From Mesorhizobium loti R88b (lineage in GTDB: Bacteria; Pseudomonadota; Alphaproteobacteria; Rhizobiales; Rhizobiaceae): 64,000 nucleotides of DNA. The DNA lies in contig NZ_CP033367.1 of NCBI RefSeq assembly GCF_013170845.1, positions 558,001-622,000 of the forward strand, in the 5' to 3' direction. Below the pieces are notes generated by a model that was not told where the DNA came from, ran no database searches, and saw nothing but the letters and a program-made list of their open reading frames with translations. Every line of letters begins with the position of its first letter. Position 1 is the stretch's first letter. The translations under genes were made by a program, and so were the position numbers. This document shows, one piece after another, positions 52,456-60,626 of the stretch.

Positions 52456-52499
52456 GTTCAACCTCCCGTTTTGGTCCAGCCGTTCGGCTGACCGGTCTT

Positions 52500-52540
52500 G
52501 CTCACTAGAATTTCTGGCTCACTAGAATTTCTTGCTCACC
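52500..52540. repeat. Short tandem repeat, 17-bp unit
   Basis: GCTCACTAGAATTTCTG is followed by GCTCACTAGAATTTCTT and then the start of a third copy, GCTCACC. It lies 45 bases upstream of the binding-protein ATG in its 5' region. It may be a slipped duplication or a regulatory direct repeat. Confidence 0.6.
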
Positions 52541-53063
52541 TGATTTGCCGTTTGCAGCTTGGACGCCCTCCTCCTCAGGGTTCCCGGCACTGAAAGAATG
52601 GCGTCGCTCCAGCCACGATCACGGACTTTAGAGACTCATCCCTGTTTCGTAAATAGTCCGATTTGTCTGACATATCACATATCTGCTACAAGGTTAGCGG
52701 AGGCAATACCCGCTCGCCATCAGACCATTCACGAGCACTCCCGGATCCAACGACCCGGACGCGACGGATTGACGTTACAGCGCATTTTTGTATTAGTAAA
52801 CAGTATTAGTTCCAGACCTGTATCCGGACATATCGCTGCGGCTTCGCAGCCGATATGCCCGACGACCCCAAGCCTCGACATAAGGCATTTCAGGCCCGAA
52901 AATCCGGATATTTCCTGGTATCCGGCGTGCAAGAGCAATGGACCTCGACGCTACTAATAGATATAAACTGCCCAGTGCTTTCTATAAATCGGCGCCGCCG
53001 CGTCATCTTGTCGATCCGGCAGGCTGCCGCTAGACAGGACCGGGGATTGGGGACACCAACGCA
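52541..53063. other. Long divergent intergenic region with hairpin and direct repeats
   Basis: About 520 bases between a transporter operon and its likely LacI regulator, more AT-rich than the flanks. CATATCG-CTGCG-GCTT-CGCAG-C-CGATATG forms a strong hairpin at 52829-52857. GTATTAGT occurs twice near 52790-52815, and ATCCGGA-type words recur around 52822, 52903 and 52920; these are candidate operator elements. No gene or known RNA is recognised. Confidence 0.4.
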
Positions 53064-54170
53064 ATGAGCGAAACCATCGAAACCGCGAAGCGCCGCAAGG
53101 CGCCGGCGAAGCCAAAGGGGCGGGTCACCATGACCGACATCGCCAGGGCCGCCGGCTGTTCGCAGGCGACCGTATCCTTCGTGCTCAACAATTCGCCAGG
53201 CATCCGGCTGTCGCAGCAGACCCGCAATCGGGTGGTCGAGGCGGCAAGGGCGCTGGGCTACAGCGCGCCTGCCTTCTCGGCGCTGCAGAAGCCCGTCGCT
53301 GCCTTCGAAGGTCCGGCCTTCGATGGACTTGACGGGGTGATCGGCTTTGCCGTCGACCAGCTCGCCACCAGCCCGGAGGCGGTGGTGGCCATCGAAGGCG
53401 CGCGCCAGGCCTCTTGGAATGCCGGCAACGTGCTGCTGGTGGCGCAGACCATGGGCGACGCCGTGATGGAGCCGCGCGCCATACAGGCGCTGACCAGGCG
53501 GGGTATTTCGGCGCTGATCTACATGACCATCTTCACCCGCGAGATCACGGCGCCCGACTTCCTCTACAGCCTCGACATTCCGGTGATCCTGCTCAACTGC
53601 TACACGGCGGACTACGCCTTCCCGGCCGTGGTGCCTTCAGAGATCGCCGGCGGCCAGAGCTCGACCCGCCATCTGATCAGCCACGGCCATCGCCGCATCG
53701 CCACCATCACCGGCGAGCCGTGGATGCAAGCGGCACAGGACCGGCTGAAGGGTTATCGGCGCGCGCTCGCCACCGCAGACATCCCGTTCGATGGAGAGTT
53801 GGTGGTCGAGGGTGACTGGTCGGCCAGCGCCGGCTATGCCGCAACCGTGAAGCTGTTGGCGCTGAAAGACCGCCCGACCGCCATCTTCTGCCAGAACGAT
53901 CGCACCGCGATCGGCTGCTACGAAGCGCTGAAGGAGGCCGGCCTGCACATCCCGCAGGACATTTCCGTGGTCGGCTACGACGACGAGGAAATCGCCCGGC
54001 ATTTGTTTCCGCCGCTGACCACCTCGATCCTGCCGCATATGGCGATGGGCCAATGGGCGATCGAACAACTCGAGGCGCCCTCGCCGCCCGGACGGGGGCG
54101 TTATCCCATCACCAAGCTCGAATGCCCGCTGGTTGAACGGGAGAGCGTGAGGGCGGTGAAAGCCGGCTGA
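53064..54170 (+). CDS. LacI-family transcriptional regulator
   Basis: A 368-aa regulator with an unusual basic N-terminal extension. The helix-turn-helix 'MTDIARAAGCSQATVSFVLNNSPGIRLSQQTRNRV' (key residues Ala-Thr-Val-Ser) lies at about residues 23-57. The sensor domain contains 'HRRIATITGEPWMQAAQDRLKGYRRAL' near 210 and 'AIFCQNDRTAIGCYEALKEAGL' near 273. It is divergent from the CUT2 operon at 48.7-52.5 kb and probably represses it. Its 3' end is copied in decayed form at 56434-56683. Confidence 0.87.
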   Translation: MSETIETAKRRKAPAKPKGRVTMTDIARAAGCSQATVSFVLNNSPGIRLSQQTRNRVVEAARALGYSAPAFSALQKPVAAFEGPAFDGLDGVIGFAVDQLATSPEAVVAIEGARQASWNAGNVLLVAQTMGDAVMEPRAIQALTRRGISALIYMTIFTREITAPDFLYSLDIPVILLNCYTADYAFPAVVPSEIAGGQSSTRHLISHGHRRIATITGEPWMQAAQDRLKGYRRALATADIPFDGELVVEGDWSASAGYAATVKLLALKDRPTAIFCQNDRTAIGCYEALKEAGLHIPQDISVVGYDDEEIARHLFPPLTTSILPHMAMGQWAIEQLEAPSPPGRGRYPITKLECPLVERESVRAVKAG

Positions 54171-54210
54171 TTGCTACCGCCGACCGCTATCGCCCGCCTT
54201 GACGCCAGCG

Positions 54211-55557
54211 CTACCTGTCGATGTCGACATCCCTGGTCTCCTGCCCGATCAGCAGCGCGATCAGCGTCAGCACGGCCATCGCCGAGAGATAGACGCCGAC
54301 CCAGAACGGGCTGCCGCCGCCCACGCGCCACAGCGCCACCGCGATGAACGGCGCGACGGCGGCGCCAAGGATCGAGGAGACATTGTAGGAGATGCCCGAG
54401 CCTGTATAGCGCACGCTGGCCGGGAACAGTTCCGGCAGCAGGGCGCCCATCGGCCCGAAGGTCATGCCCATCAGCGTGAAGCCGATGACGAGCCAGGCCA
54501 TGACACCGGCGGTGCCCGCCGCCAGCATGGGAACCCAGAGCAAGCCGAAGACGATGATGCCGAGCGTGATCGCGATCAGCGTCTTGCGCCGTCCCCAGCG
54601 CTCCGCCCACGGGCCGGACACCAGGGTGAAGATGCCGAAGAACACCACGCCGATGATCATCATCAGCACGAAGGTCGTGTAGTCGTAGCCGAGGCCCGGA
54701 ACCGCGCCCGTGGGTGCCGCCCGGCCATAGCTCAGCGAGAAGGTCGTCATCAGGTAGAACAGCACGTAGGTCGCCAGCATGTAGAAGGTGCCGAGGATCA
54801 GCTGCCGCCAATGCGTCTTCACCGCGGCCGCCAGCGGCACCTTCTTGACCTCGCCCTTGCGGACCGTGTTCTCGAAGGCAGCACTTTCAACCAGGCTGAG
54901 GCGCACCCACAGGCCGATGACGACCATGACGACCGAAAACAGGAACGGGATGCGCCATCCCCACGCCAGGAAGTCGAGCGAAGGTCGCGACGGATCGTCG
55001 GAAGGCAATGCGGCCGCGATGACCAGGAACAGCCCGTTGGCGATGATGAACCCGATGGGCGCGCCAAGCTGCGGAAACGTGCCATAGATCGCGCGCTTGC
55101 CCTTGGGCGCATTCTCCGTCGCGACCAGCGCCGCACCACTCCATTCGCCGCCAAGCGCGAAGCCTTGCGCCAGCCGCAGCAGCACCAGAAGTGCTGGCGC
55201 AAACCAGCCGGCCACCGGATAGGTTGGCAACAGCCCGATCAGGAACGTCGCGATGCCCATGGTGAGCAGCGCGCCGACAAGCGTGATCTTGCGCCCGCGC
55301 CTGTCGCCCAGATGGCCAAAGAAGATGGCGCCCAGCGGCCGCGCGATCATCGCCGCGCCGAACACGGCAAAGGAGGCCAGAAGTGCGGTCGTCTCATTGC
55401 CCGCCGGAAAGAACAGATGCGGGAACACCAGCACGGCGGCCGTGGCGTAGACATAGAAATCGTAGAATTCGATGGTGGTGCCGATCAGGCTGGCCAGGAT
55501 GACACGCGAACGCGGATTGGCGGGACTGGCGGACGCTGCGGCGGCTGAGATGGACAC
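54211..55557 (-). CDS. MFS transporter, metabolite:H+ symporter (MHS) family
   Basis: A 448-aa inner-membrane protein with twelve predicted helices. 'TTIEFYDFYVYATAAVLVFPHLFFP' at the N-terminus, 'FGHLGDRRGRKITLVGALLTMG' near residue 75 (MFS motif A) and 'LLRLAQGFALGGEWSGAALVATENAP' near 125 are diagnostic of MHS symporters for organic acids and betaines such as shikimate, citrate or proline betaine. The GTG at 55557 was chosen since CGGAG is 9 bases upstream and a longer open frame has no membrane-like sequence. The substrate is unknown. Confidence 0.85.
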   Translation of the reverse strand: MSISAAAASASPANPRSRVILASLIGTTIEFYDFYVYATAAVLVFPHLFFPAGNETTALLASFAVFGAAMIARPLGAIFFGHLGDRRGRKITLVGALLTMGIATFLIGLLPTYPVAGWFAPALLVLLRLAQGFALGGEWSGAALVATENAPKGKRAIYGTFPQLGAPIGFIIANGLFLVIAAALPSDDPSRPSLDFLAWGWRIPFLFSVVMVVIGLWVRLSLVESAAFENTVRKGEVKKVPLAAAVKTHWRQLILGTFYMLATYVLFYLMTTFSLSYGRAAPTGAVPGLGYDYTTFVLMMIIGVVFFGIFTLVSGPWAERWGRRKTLIAITLGIIVFGLLWVPMLAAGTAGVMAWLVIGFTLMGMTFGPMGALLPELFPASVRYTGSGISYNVSSILGAAVAPFIAVALWRVGGGSPFWVGVYLSAMAVLTLIALLIGQETRDVDIDR

Positions 55558-55784
55558 TGGAACATACTCCGACGGGGCTGACGTCGCAGGCCCTGTTCTG
55601 TTGTCGACGAGGCCGAATGGGACCTCATCAAGATCGATGGGAGCGAAATAGGGGGCGTGCGCATCATTGGCAATGATGGATGGCCAACCAGACGCCGGGA
55701 AACGATCGGCCAGATTGTTGTGCAGGTTTGCGAGCAGGTAACCGGCCAGTATGCGGCCGGGTAATTGTCGTCCATACTCGGACC

Positions 55785-56381
55785 ATGACGCGTCCAGGCT
55801 TGCGCTGTGTGCAGGTAGTCGCGGCTTTGCTGGCCGCAAGCTGCCTGCGCGCGCAAGCCGGCGGGATCTTCGAGACCGGAGCCTACTCGTTCTCCGACGA
55901 ACTCGGCGGCTTCCGGATCCTTTCGGCCACCGGCACAGGAACCCGCGCCGACCCGATCGTGGTGACCGAGGAACTGGACACCGCCGACCCGGTGACGCTG
56001 ACCATCCGCGCCACCAGGCCGATCCAGCCCTTCGGATCGGCGGGCAACTACGCGACCGGCTTCCTGCCGCTAAAAATCGTCACCCGCAACAACAGCGGCG
56101 ACGCCTGGATCGAATTCGGCTTCGAGCTGCAGGCGATCATGAACAGGCCGAGCGACTATGGCGACGGCCTGTCCTTCGACCAGGCGCAGCGCGAGGACGA
56201 CATGATCAAGTCCGACAGCTTCGCCGAATTCAAACGCGATTTTGAGCCCTATGACCGGCTGCTGTTCAGCAAAGGCAAGGTCGACCCGAGAGAGAGTGCT
56301 TCGTTTTCGTTTTTGGTGACGGACTTTTCGCCGAAGGACAGGTTTTATCTGGTGGAGGAGCCGAGGCTGCCTTCGTCGTAG
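55785..56381 (+). CDS. Secreted protein of unknown function
   Basis: A 198-aa protein with an N-terminal hydrophobic signal ('VQVVAALLAASCLRAQAGG') and probable cleavage after 'AQA'. A Cys in that region gives only a poor lipobox. The remainder is acidic and beta-rich in appearance: 'GAYSFSDELGGFRILSATGTGTRADPIVVTEEL', 'PLKIVTRNNSGDAWIEFGFELQ', 'SFSFLVTDFSPKDRFYLVEEP'. I do not recognise a family. It may bind at the cell envelope. It is divergent from the MFS transporter. Confidence 0.65.
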   Translation: MTRPGLRCVQVVAALLAASCLRAQAGGIFETGAYSFSDELGGFRILSATGTGTRADPIVVTEELDTADPVTLTIRATRPIQPFGSAGNYATGFLPLKIVTRNNSGDAWIEFGFELQAIMNRPSDYGDGLSFDQAQREDDMIKSDSFAEFKRDFEPYDRLLFSKGKVDPRESASFSFLVTDFSPKDRFYLVEEPRLPSS

Positions 56382-56433
56382 GGGGTGGGACTGGATTTCT
56401 TGGGGGTCCTCATGATTCCGCCGCCCCGCCCTA

Positions 56434-56683
56434 ACGGCCATCTTCTGCCAGAACGACCGCACCGCGATCGGCTGCTACGAGGCGCTTATGGAAGCCGGAC
56501 TGCACATTCCGCAAGACATTCCGTGGTCGGCTACGACGACGAGGAGATCGCCCGGCACCTCTTCCCGCCGCTGATCACCTCGATCCTGCCGCTTATGGCG
56601 ATGGGCTAATGGGCGATCGGGCAGTTCGAGGCGCCGGCGGCGCCGGGACGGGGTTATCCGATCACCAAGCTGGAGTGCCCGCT
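56434..56683 (+). pseudogene. Decayed duplicate of the 3' end of the LacI gene at 53064
   Basis: The bases match the segment of the LacI gene from about 53880 to 54130 almost throughout ('GCCATCTTCTGCCAGAACGA', 'GGCTACGACGACGAGGA', 'TATGGCGATGGGC'). One T is lost in the ATTTCCGTGG segment (frameshift), and a CAA codon has become TAA after 'ATGGCGATGGGC'. There is no helix-turn-helix part. This is the remnant of a second LacI-type gene or of a duplication, left next to the defence island. The 56684-56783 stretch that follows shows nothing else. Confidence 0.8.
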
Positions 56684-56783
56684 GCCCTCGGCAGCACTGG
56701 TGAGGCCGTCAGGACTTGAGCGCGCCACCCGTGAACAGTAGCAAGAAGCTAGCCATGGCTTGCTGCGCGAGCCCACGCCTCGA

Positions 56784-57500
56784 TCATGCCGCCTCGGTCT
56801 TGTACTGGTCAAACTCCGGGGGTAGAAGCTCCAGAATTCTTTCCGTGGTCAGGTCTGTCATGTCCCATGTGACATCGAGTTGCTTGCGCACAGCGGCCAG
56901 TCTCCTCGGGATACCGGGCCCCTTTGTGAGCCCAGCACCGCGTTTGACGGTCCCATTCTCGTCACTAAAGTAGAGCACCCTTGCGACGCGCTGGAAATTG
57001 CTGCTGAACATGTCCTGCTGGCTGGTCAGCTGCTCTCTGATGTCAGGACCAGTTCTCGGTTTTCCGCAGATGAGGTGGTCCGCATCGTTGCCGAAAGCCG
57101 CGTAGAGAAGTGTAGGCATGCGAACCAAGTGACGCTGCGCCTTCTGCCAGTGATTAGGAGCGCTTGGATACCAGCGGTGGTATTCGAGGATTTTGCGAGC
57201 GCCATTCGTTATGGGAAATAGATTATCGAGAAGAACGAATGTCAGCCAGGCCCAGAGGCCGATATTGCCGACGAAATTCTGAGGCGAGTTTTTTTCAAAG
57301 CTCGCACAGATAGCGACCGCCATTTCCTTGGCCGTCGTAAACTCACCACCCGTGAAAGCGGTAGTCCCTTCGACAGGCGTCGCGTAGCGGCGATTGGACA
57401 GATCCAAAGCTTCCTCGGAAAGCTGGCGGGTCATCACCCGCTCGAACACCTGCAGTCCCTCGGGCGTGAGCTGGAACAGCGATTGATAAGTTGTGCTCAT
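56784..57500 (-). CDS. Unknown protein, last gene of the GHKL-ATPase operon
   Basis: A 238-aa soluble protein with no recognised family. It begins 'MSTTYQSLFQLTPEGLQVFERVM' and is mostly helical in appearance. 'FVGNIGLWAWLTFVLLDNLFPI' near residue 76 is hydrophobic but too interrupted to be a clear membrane helix. 'KAQRHLVRMPTLLYAAFGNDADHLICGKP' and 'DMFSSNFQRVARVLYFSDENGTVKRGAG' follow. It overlaps the upstream gene by four bases, so it is translated with the ATPase operon. No nuclease motif of the PD-(D/E)XK or HNH type is evident by eye. Confidence 0.7.
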   Translation of the reverse strand: MSTTYQSLFQLTPEGLQVFERVMTRQLSEEALDLSNRRYATPVEGTTAFTGGEFTTAKEMAVAICASFEKNSPQNFVGNIGLWAWLTFVLLDNLFPITNGARKILEYHRWYPSAPNHWQKAQRHLVRMPTLLYAAFGNDADHLICGKPRTGPDIREQLTSQQDMFSSNFQRVARVLYFSDENGTVKRGAGLTKGPGIPRRLAAVRKQLDVTWDMTDLTTERILELLPPEFDQYKTEAA

Positions 57501-58246
57501 GATTTGTCCTCAGCGGGTGCTAGGGCAGCGCGCGCACCTGCCACGAAATTGTGCCGCGCCGCAAAGGCGTCCAGCAGTTCATCGATCCACTTTGTTTTCT
57601 CCTCATATGAAGCGCCGAAGGGCGGCTTTGTGTTCGGCAACAGTTCCATTACCCAAGTCATCCAGTCATCTTCCCAGCCGCCTTCGGGAGCTTCTCTGGA
57701 TTCTAAGATCGCGCGCATGATCTCGGTGACGACGGCTGGCACAACACACGCACCGAAGACCGGATCAGTCCGGGCCCACAAGCCAGCATTAGGAATACTT
57801 TCATCGATGTACACGATCGGGGGCTCCTGATCGCGAATATCAAGCGACCACAGGCGTGGCGCGATTGGAGCCGCCTGAAACAGGAGAATGCCGTCAGGCT
57901 CTCCCCCTGATGTCAGGGTCCATTCACGGGTACTTCCCAGAAGCATGCCGTCGCGATCCTGTGCCCGATTGACGATGCGTACCTGACAGGATGGCGCCCT
58001 GAATACCTCACTATCGATATCGGCAACGGTTGCAGGCTTCGCAATCGTACCGAACGAAAGTACGCGGACCAGCTTGTTCTCCGTGAGCTTGACCCTGATC
58101 TCTGACGTCGCGGGAAACCCGCGCAAAGCAGCAGGATCAGATATGGCAAGGGTGCCGACGGGCCTGCCACCGAGTTCGCTGAAGCGGAAGTCGAAGGCAG
58201 CCTGCGCAAGCTGACGGCGACCGGTCAGGCGGATTGTCTTACGCAT
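57497..58246 (-). CDS. Unknown protein, third gene of the GHKL-ATPase operon
   Basis: A 249-aa protein with no recognised family. The N-terminal half looks beta-rich ('KTIRLTGRRQLAQAAFDFRFSELGGRPVGTLAI', 'LVRVLSFGTIAKPATVADI'). The middle holds 'PRLWSLDIRDQEPPIVYIDESIPN' and the C-terminus is helical ('WEDDWMTWVMELLP', 'KTKWIDELLDAFAARHNFV'). Its start overlaps the ATPase stop by eight bases. Such coupling suggests it forms a complex with the GHKL protein. Conserved acidic residues could be catalytic, but no active-site pattern can be named. Confidence 0.7.
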   Translation of the reverse strand: MRKTIRLTGRRQLAQAAFDFRFSELGGRPVGTLAISDPAALRGFPATSEIRVKLTENKLVRVLSFGTIAKPATVADIDSEVFRAPSCQVRIVNRAQDRDGMLLGSTREWTLTSGGEPDGILLFQAAPIAPRLWSLDIRDQEPPIVYIDESIPNAGLWARTDPVFGACVVPAVVTEIMRAILESREAPEGGWEDDWMTWVMELLPNTKPPFGASYEEKTKWIDELLDAFAARHNFVAGARAALAPAEDKS

Positions 58247-60107
58247 CCCGGAACCCTTTCACGTTAGTGATGAGTTCCCGGCGCACATCAAAGCCACGGA
58301 TCTCGATCGCAAAATCGGGGCCGCAGTCGCGGACGGTCAAAACGTTCTTCTTGATCGCCAATGCACCGCTCGTCCCGTATCGTACGATAGGCATGCCGTT
58401 CAGTGCGAAGTCGTATTCACTCCATTTTGGCACGCGCGAGCCGTCCGCGTAGACGATCTCAGCGCGCATGTTGGCGGGCCAGCTTTTCTGATCAGGGTTG
58501 GCGCGCACGCGGAACCCGTCGGGTAGCTCATCAACGAGAAAGATGTTGGGCTGTTTTGGAAGTGATGGCGGTGGTGGCGGTGGCGGCACGCCGGGTTGCT
58601 TGTTACCGGTGCCACCCGGCTTGTTTGTCGTGTCCGGCGTGTGCTTCGGAATTGAAAAGTAGCCGCTGAACACGCTGGCGTCAGGCTGGGTTGCATCAGG
58701 CAGGACCGTCGCACGAAGCTCATCCATGAGGCGGCGGACGAAGCGTTTGACGATATAGCCATCAAGAAAACCATTCTCGACAAGCTTGGCACGCACTTCC
58801 TTGTTCTCGATCAGGCCGAGATGTGCCTTGCCCTCGCAGAAGTTCAGATAGGAGACCAGTTCTCCTTCGTTCGATTGAATGATCAGGTCGACCTCCGCCG
58901 CATGGCGCGCTTCGACTTCAGGCAGACTCATGCCTTCGCGAAAGAAGAGGTCAATCGACTTGCGCCCTTTTGGGGTGTGCGCGACCGCGGCACAAAGGCG
59001 TGAGACCGATTTCACACCGCGCCGGGTCAGCGGGACTTCGATGCCGATACAGAGGCGATCTCCCGCGACAAAGTCCTTACGCAAGCGCTCATGCTCCTCG
59101 GGAGAGAGAGCTTCTTCAACCCGTGCGGAGGGGCGGGTGATACTGATTACAAACGTTGGTTTATCCATTGAATGGCGGATCAGTTCGAGCTGGCGCGCTG
59201 GATCTTCGCGCATTGGGCCAACCGGAAATTCAGCAGTGACGCGCCGGGCCTGATCATCAATTGTCGAGTGGTTTATGATCTCATTGTCAACCTCGACGAC
59301 GAGGCTGCACGAGATGATTGCCGGAGCGAAATGCTCGATTGCGGCGGCAATTATGGCATCGGGTGCGAGTGTTTGATGCGGAAACGGAATAACCAGCGAA
59401 AGTCCACTGGTGCCTGCGCCTGCATAGTCGGCGACAGAAAAGGCCTCTACAAGTTCTTGGACAAATTCCGGGTCATCATAAAGCTTGTAGATGCTGCCTG
59501 ACGCGGCCTTGGCGAGGTAGGCATAGCTGCTTTTGAAATCATTGGCCATCATCCCCGGTTTAAGGAGACTCATGCCGCAAGCAGCCACCGATCCGTCCCC
59601 AGCGCGTCTTGTGATACCTATGACCGTACTGATACCCGACGCAATCAGGAAGGTGATGCGTCCAATGCCACGCCCGCCTCGCCCCGCACCGCTCTTGTTC
59701 GAGATGCCGAAATTCATCCAGTAGTTCCAGAAGTCACTGATGCGGCTACCGAGATCTCCATTCAGACCGGACGTATTGCTATCTTCCACAACGAGCCATG
59801 ACATCCGGCCTGTTTTCCATTCGTCTGGCCAAGCAAGTCCGCACAGCTGTTTGTGGCGAATAAGATCGCCAAGGAAATCAGCGCGCGAGCCTACGGCTCC
59901 TTCATAAAAGCCGAAGCGCACGTGCACCGGTTGGGTCTTGTCTAGCCTCGCATCCAAGCTGTTCTGGATTGCCTCACGCACAAATGTCTGGACGTGCGGA
60001 AATTTCTCCGAGTCGAAAATCTCGGTATCGAGCCCATAATTGACGGCCGTGGCGCCCATAGTAGGCCACTGCCATTCGCGCAGGGATGCAGCGGACGAGT
60101 TTACCAT
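58239..60107 (-). CDS. GHKL-type ATPase (MutL/MORC/Hsp90-like), putative defence protein
   Basis: A 622-aa protein. The GHKL ATPase core lies in the first 160 residues: motif I 'FVREAIQNSLDAR' (Glu45, Asn49, Asp52), motif II 'VVEDSNTSGLNG' near 107-118 and the glycine-rich lid 'GRGGRGIGRITF' near 142-153. A transducer-like region follows, to about 330. The C-terminal part contains a proline-rich linker (about 520-540) and a beta-rich end. ATP-driven dimer closure is the known mechanism of this superfamily. Comparative genomics has described MutL/MORC-like ATPases beside restriction-modification genes, as here. It overlaps the genes on both sides. Confidence 0.82.
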   Translation of the reverse strand: MVNSSAASLREWQWPTMGATAVNYGLDTEIFDSEKFPHVQTFVREAIQNSLDARLDKTQPVHVRFGFYEGAVGSRADFLGDLIRHKQLCGLAWPDEWKTGRMSWLVVEDSNTSGLNGDLGSRISDFWNYWMNFGISNKSGAGRGGRGIGRITFLIASGISTVIGITRRAGDGSVAACGMSLLKPGMMANDFKSSYAYLAKAASGSIYKLYDDPEFVQELVEAFSVADYAGAGTSGLSLVIPFPHQTLAPDAIIAAAIEHFAPAIISCSLVVEVDNEIINHSTIDDQARRVTAEFPVGPMREDPARQLELIRHSMDKPTFVISITRPSARVEEALSPEEHERLRKDFVAGDRLCIGIEVPLTRRGVKSVSRLCAAVAHTPKGRKSIDLFFREGMSLPEVEARHAAEVDLIIQSNEGELVSYLNFCEGKAHLGLIENKEVRAKLVENGFLDGYIVKRFVRRLMDELRATVLPDATQPDASVFSGYFSIPKHTPDTTNKPGGTGNKQPGVPPPPPPPSLPKQPNIFLVDELPDGFRVRANPDQKSWPANMRAEIVYADGSRVPKWSEYDFALNGMPIVRYGTSGALAIKKNVLTVRDCGPDFAIEIRGFDVRRELITNVKGFRDA

Positions 60108-60328
60108 CAGAGCTTGAACTCCCCGCTTGCGCCCTCGCCGTCTTTCGTGAAACGACCTTTCGCACCGTCGAGTGCCTTCTGAAGAGCGCCGAAAATCTTG
60201 CGCACATCAGCGTCGGTGAATTCGTAGGCCGCCTTGTTCGACAGATTACCTATCAGTTGCAGGTCTTTAAGGGCCTTGCCGACGCGGGCTTCGGCAAGGT
60301 CCACAAACTTTTGTCTTTTGTCGCGCAT
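60107..60328 (-). CDS. Small protein, first gene of the GHKL-ATPase operon
   Basis: A 73-aa protein, probably helical ('KFVDLAEARVGKALKDLQLIGNLSNKAAYEFTDADVRKIFGALQKALD'-type spacing; many Lys, Ala and Leu). No family is recognised. Its stop and the ATPase start share one base (TGATG), so translation is coupled. AAAGGAGC precedes the ATG. It could be a regulator or a small subunit of the ATPase complex. Small leading genes with helical repeats occur in several defence operons, but that is only an analogy. Confidence 0.68.
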   Translation of the reverse strand: MRDKRQKFVDLAEARVGKALKDLQLIGNLSNKAAYEFTDADVRKIFGALQKALDGAKGRFTKDGEGASGEFKL

Positions 60329-60349
60329 GGAACTGCTCCTTTACGCACA

Positions 60350-60378
60350 TAGATAGAATCTCTATCAAATTTTTGCAA
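60350..60378 (-). promoter_or_regulatory. Promoter of the GHKL operon with overlapping palindrome
   Basis: On the minus strand TTGCAA (60378-60373), 17 bases, TATCTA (60355-60350). The palindrome GATAGA-ATC-TCTATC (60352-60366) covers the -10, so a repressor could switch the operon off. The core differs from the operator in front of the methyltransferase. Confidence 0.55.
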
Positions 60379-60550
60379 CGTTCCTTTGCAATATTCTTCG
60401 TACATTTTTAAAATGTAGTCGACGAGAGCGCCTTTCGAGCAGATTCCGATGCCAGCAAAACTGCGGCCGCCCTAGGACTGAGCGCCGCTCCATGTCAGAA
60501 GTTTATATGGAAACATGTCTTTGAATCTCCTGTGGATTTAATCCCCGCCT

Positions 60551-60591
60551 TTGTATTTGTTCTCTTTATGTTCCTATGACATCATGTCATA
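60551..60591 (+). promoter_or_regulatory. Promoter and putative operator of the methyltransferase operon
   Basis: TTGTAT (60551-60556), 18 bases, TATGAC (60575-60580). The perfect palindrome TATGACAT-C-ATGTCATA (60575-60591) covers the -10. Its GACA...TGTC core is like the operator of M.SsoII (AGGACAAATTGTCCT), a methyltransferase that also represses its own gene through an N-terminal helix-turn-helix. The rest of the 60329-60626 gap is AT-rich and otherwise featureless. Confidence 0.62.
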
Positions 60592-60626
60592 AATGTTCCC
60601 AGCGATTCTGTACCTAGGAGCCACCC

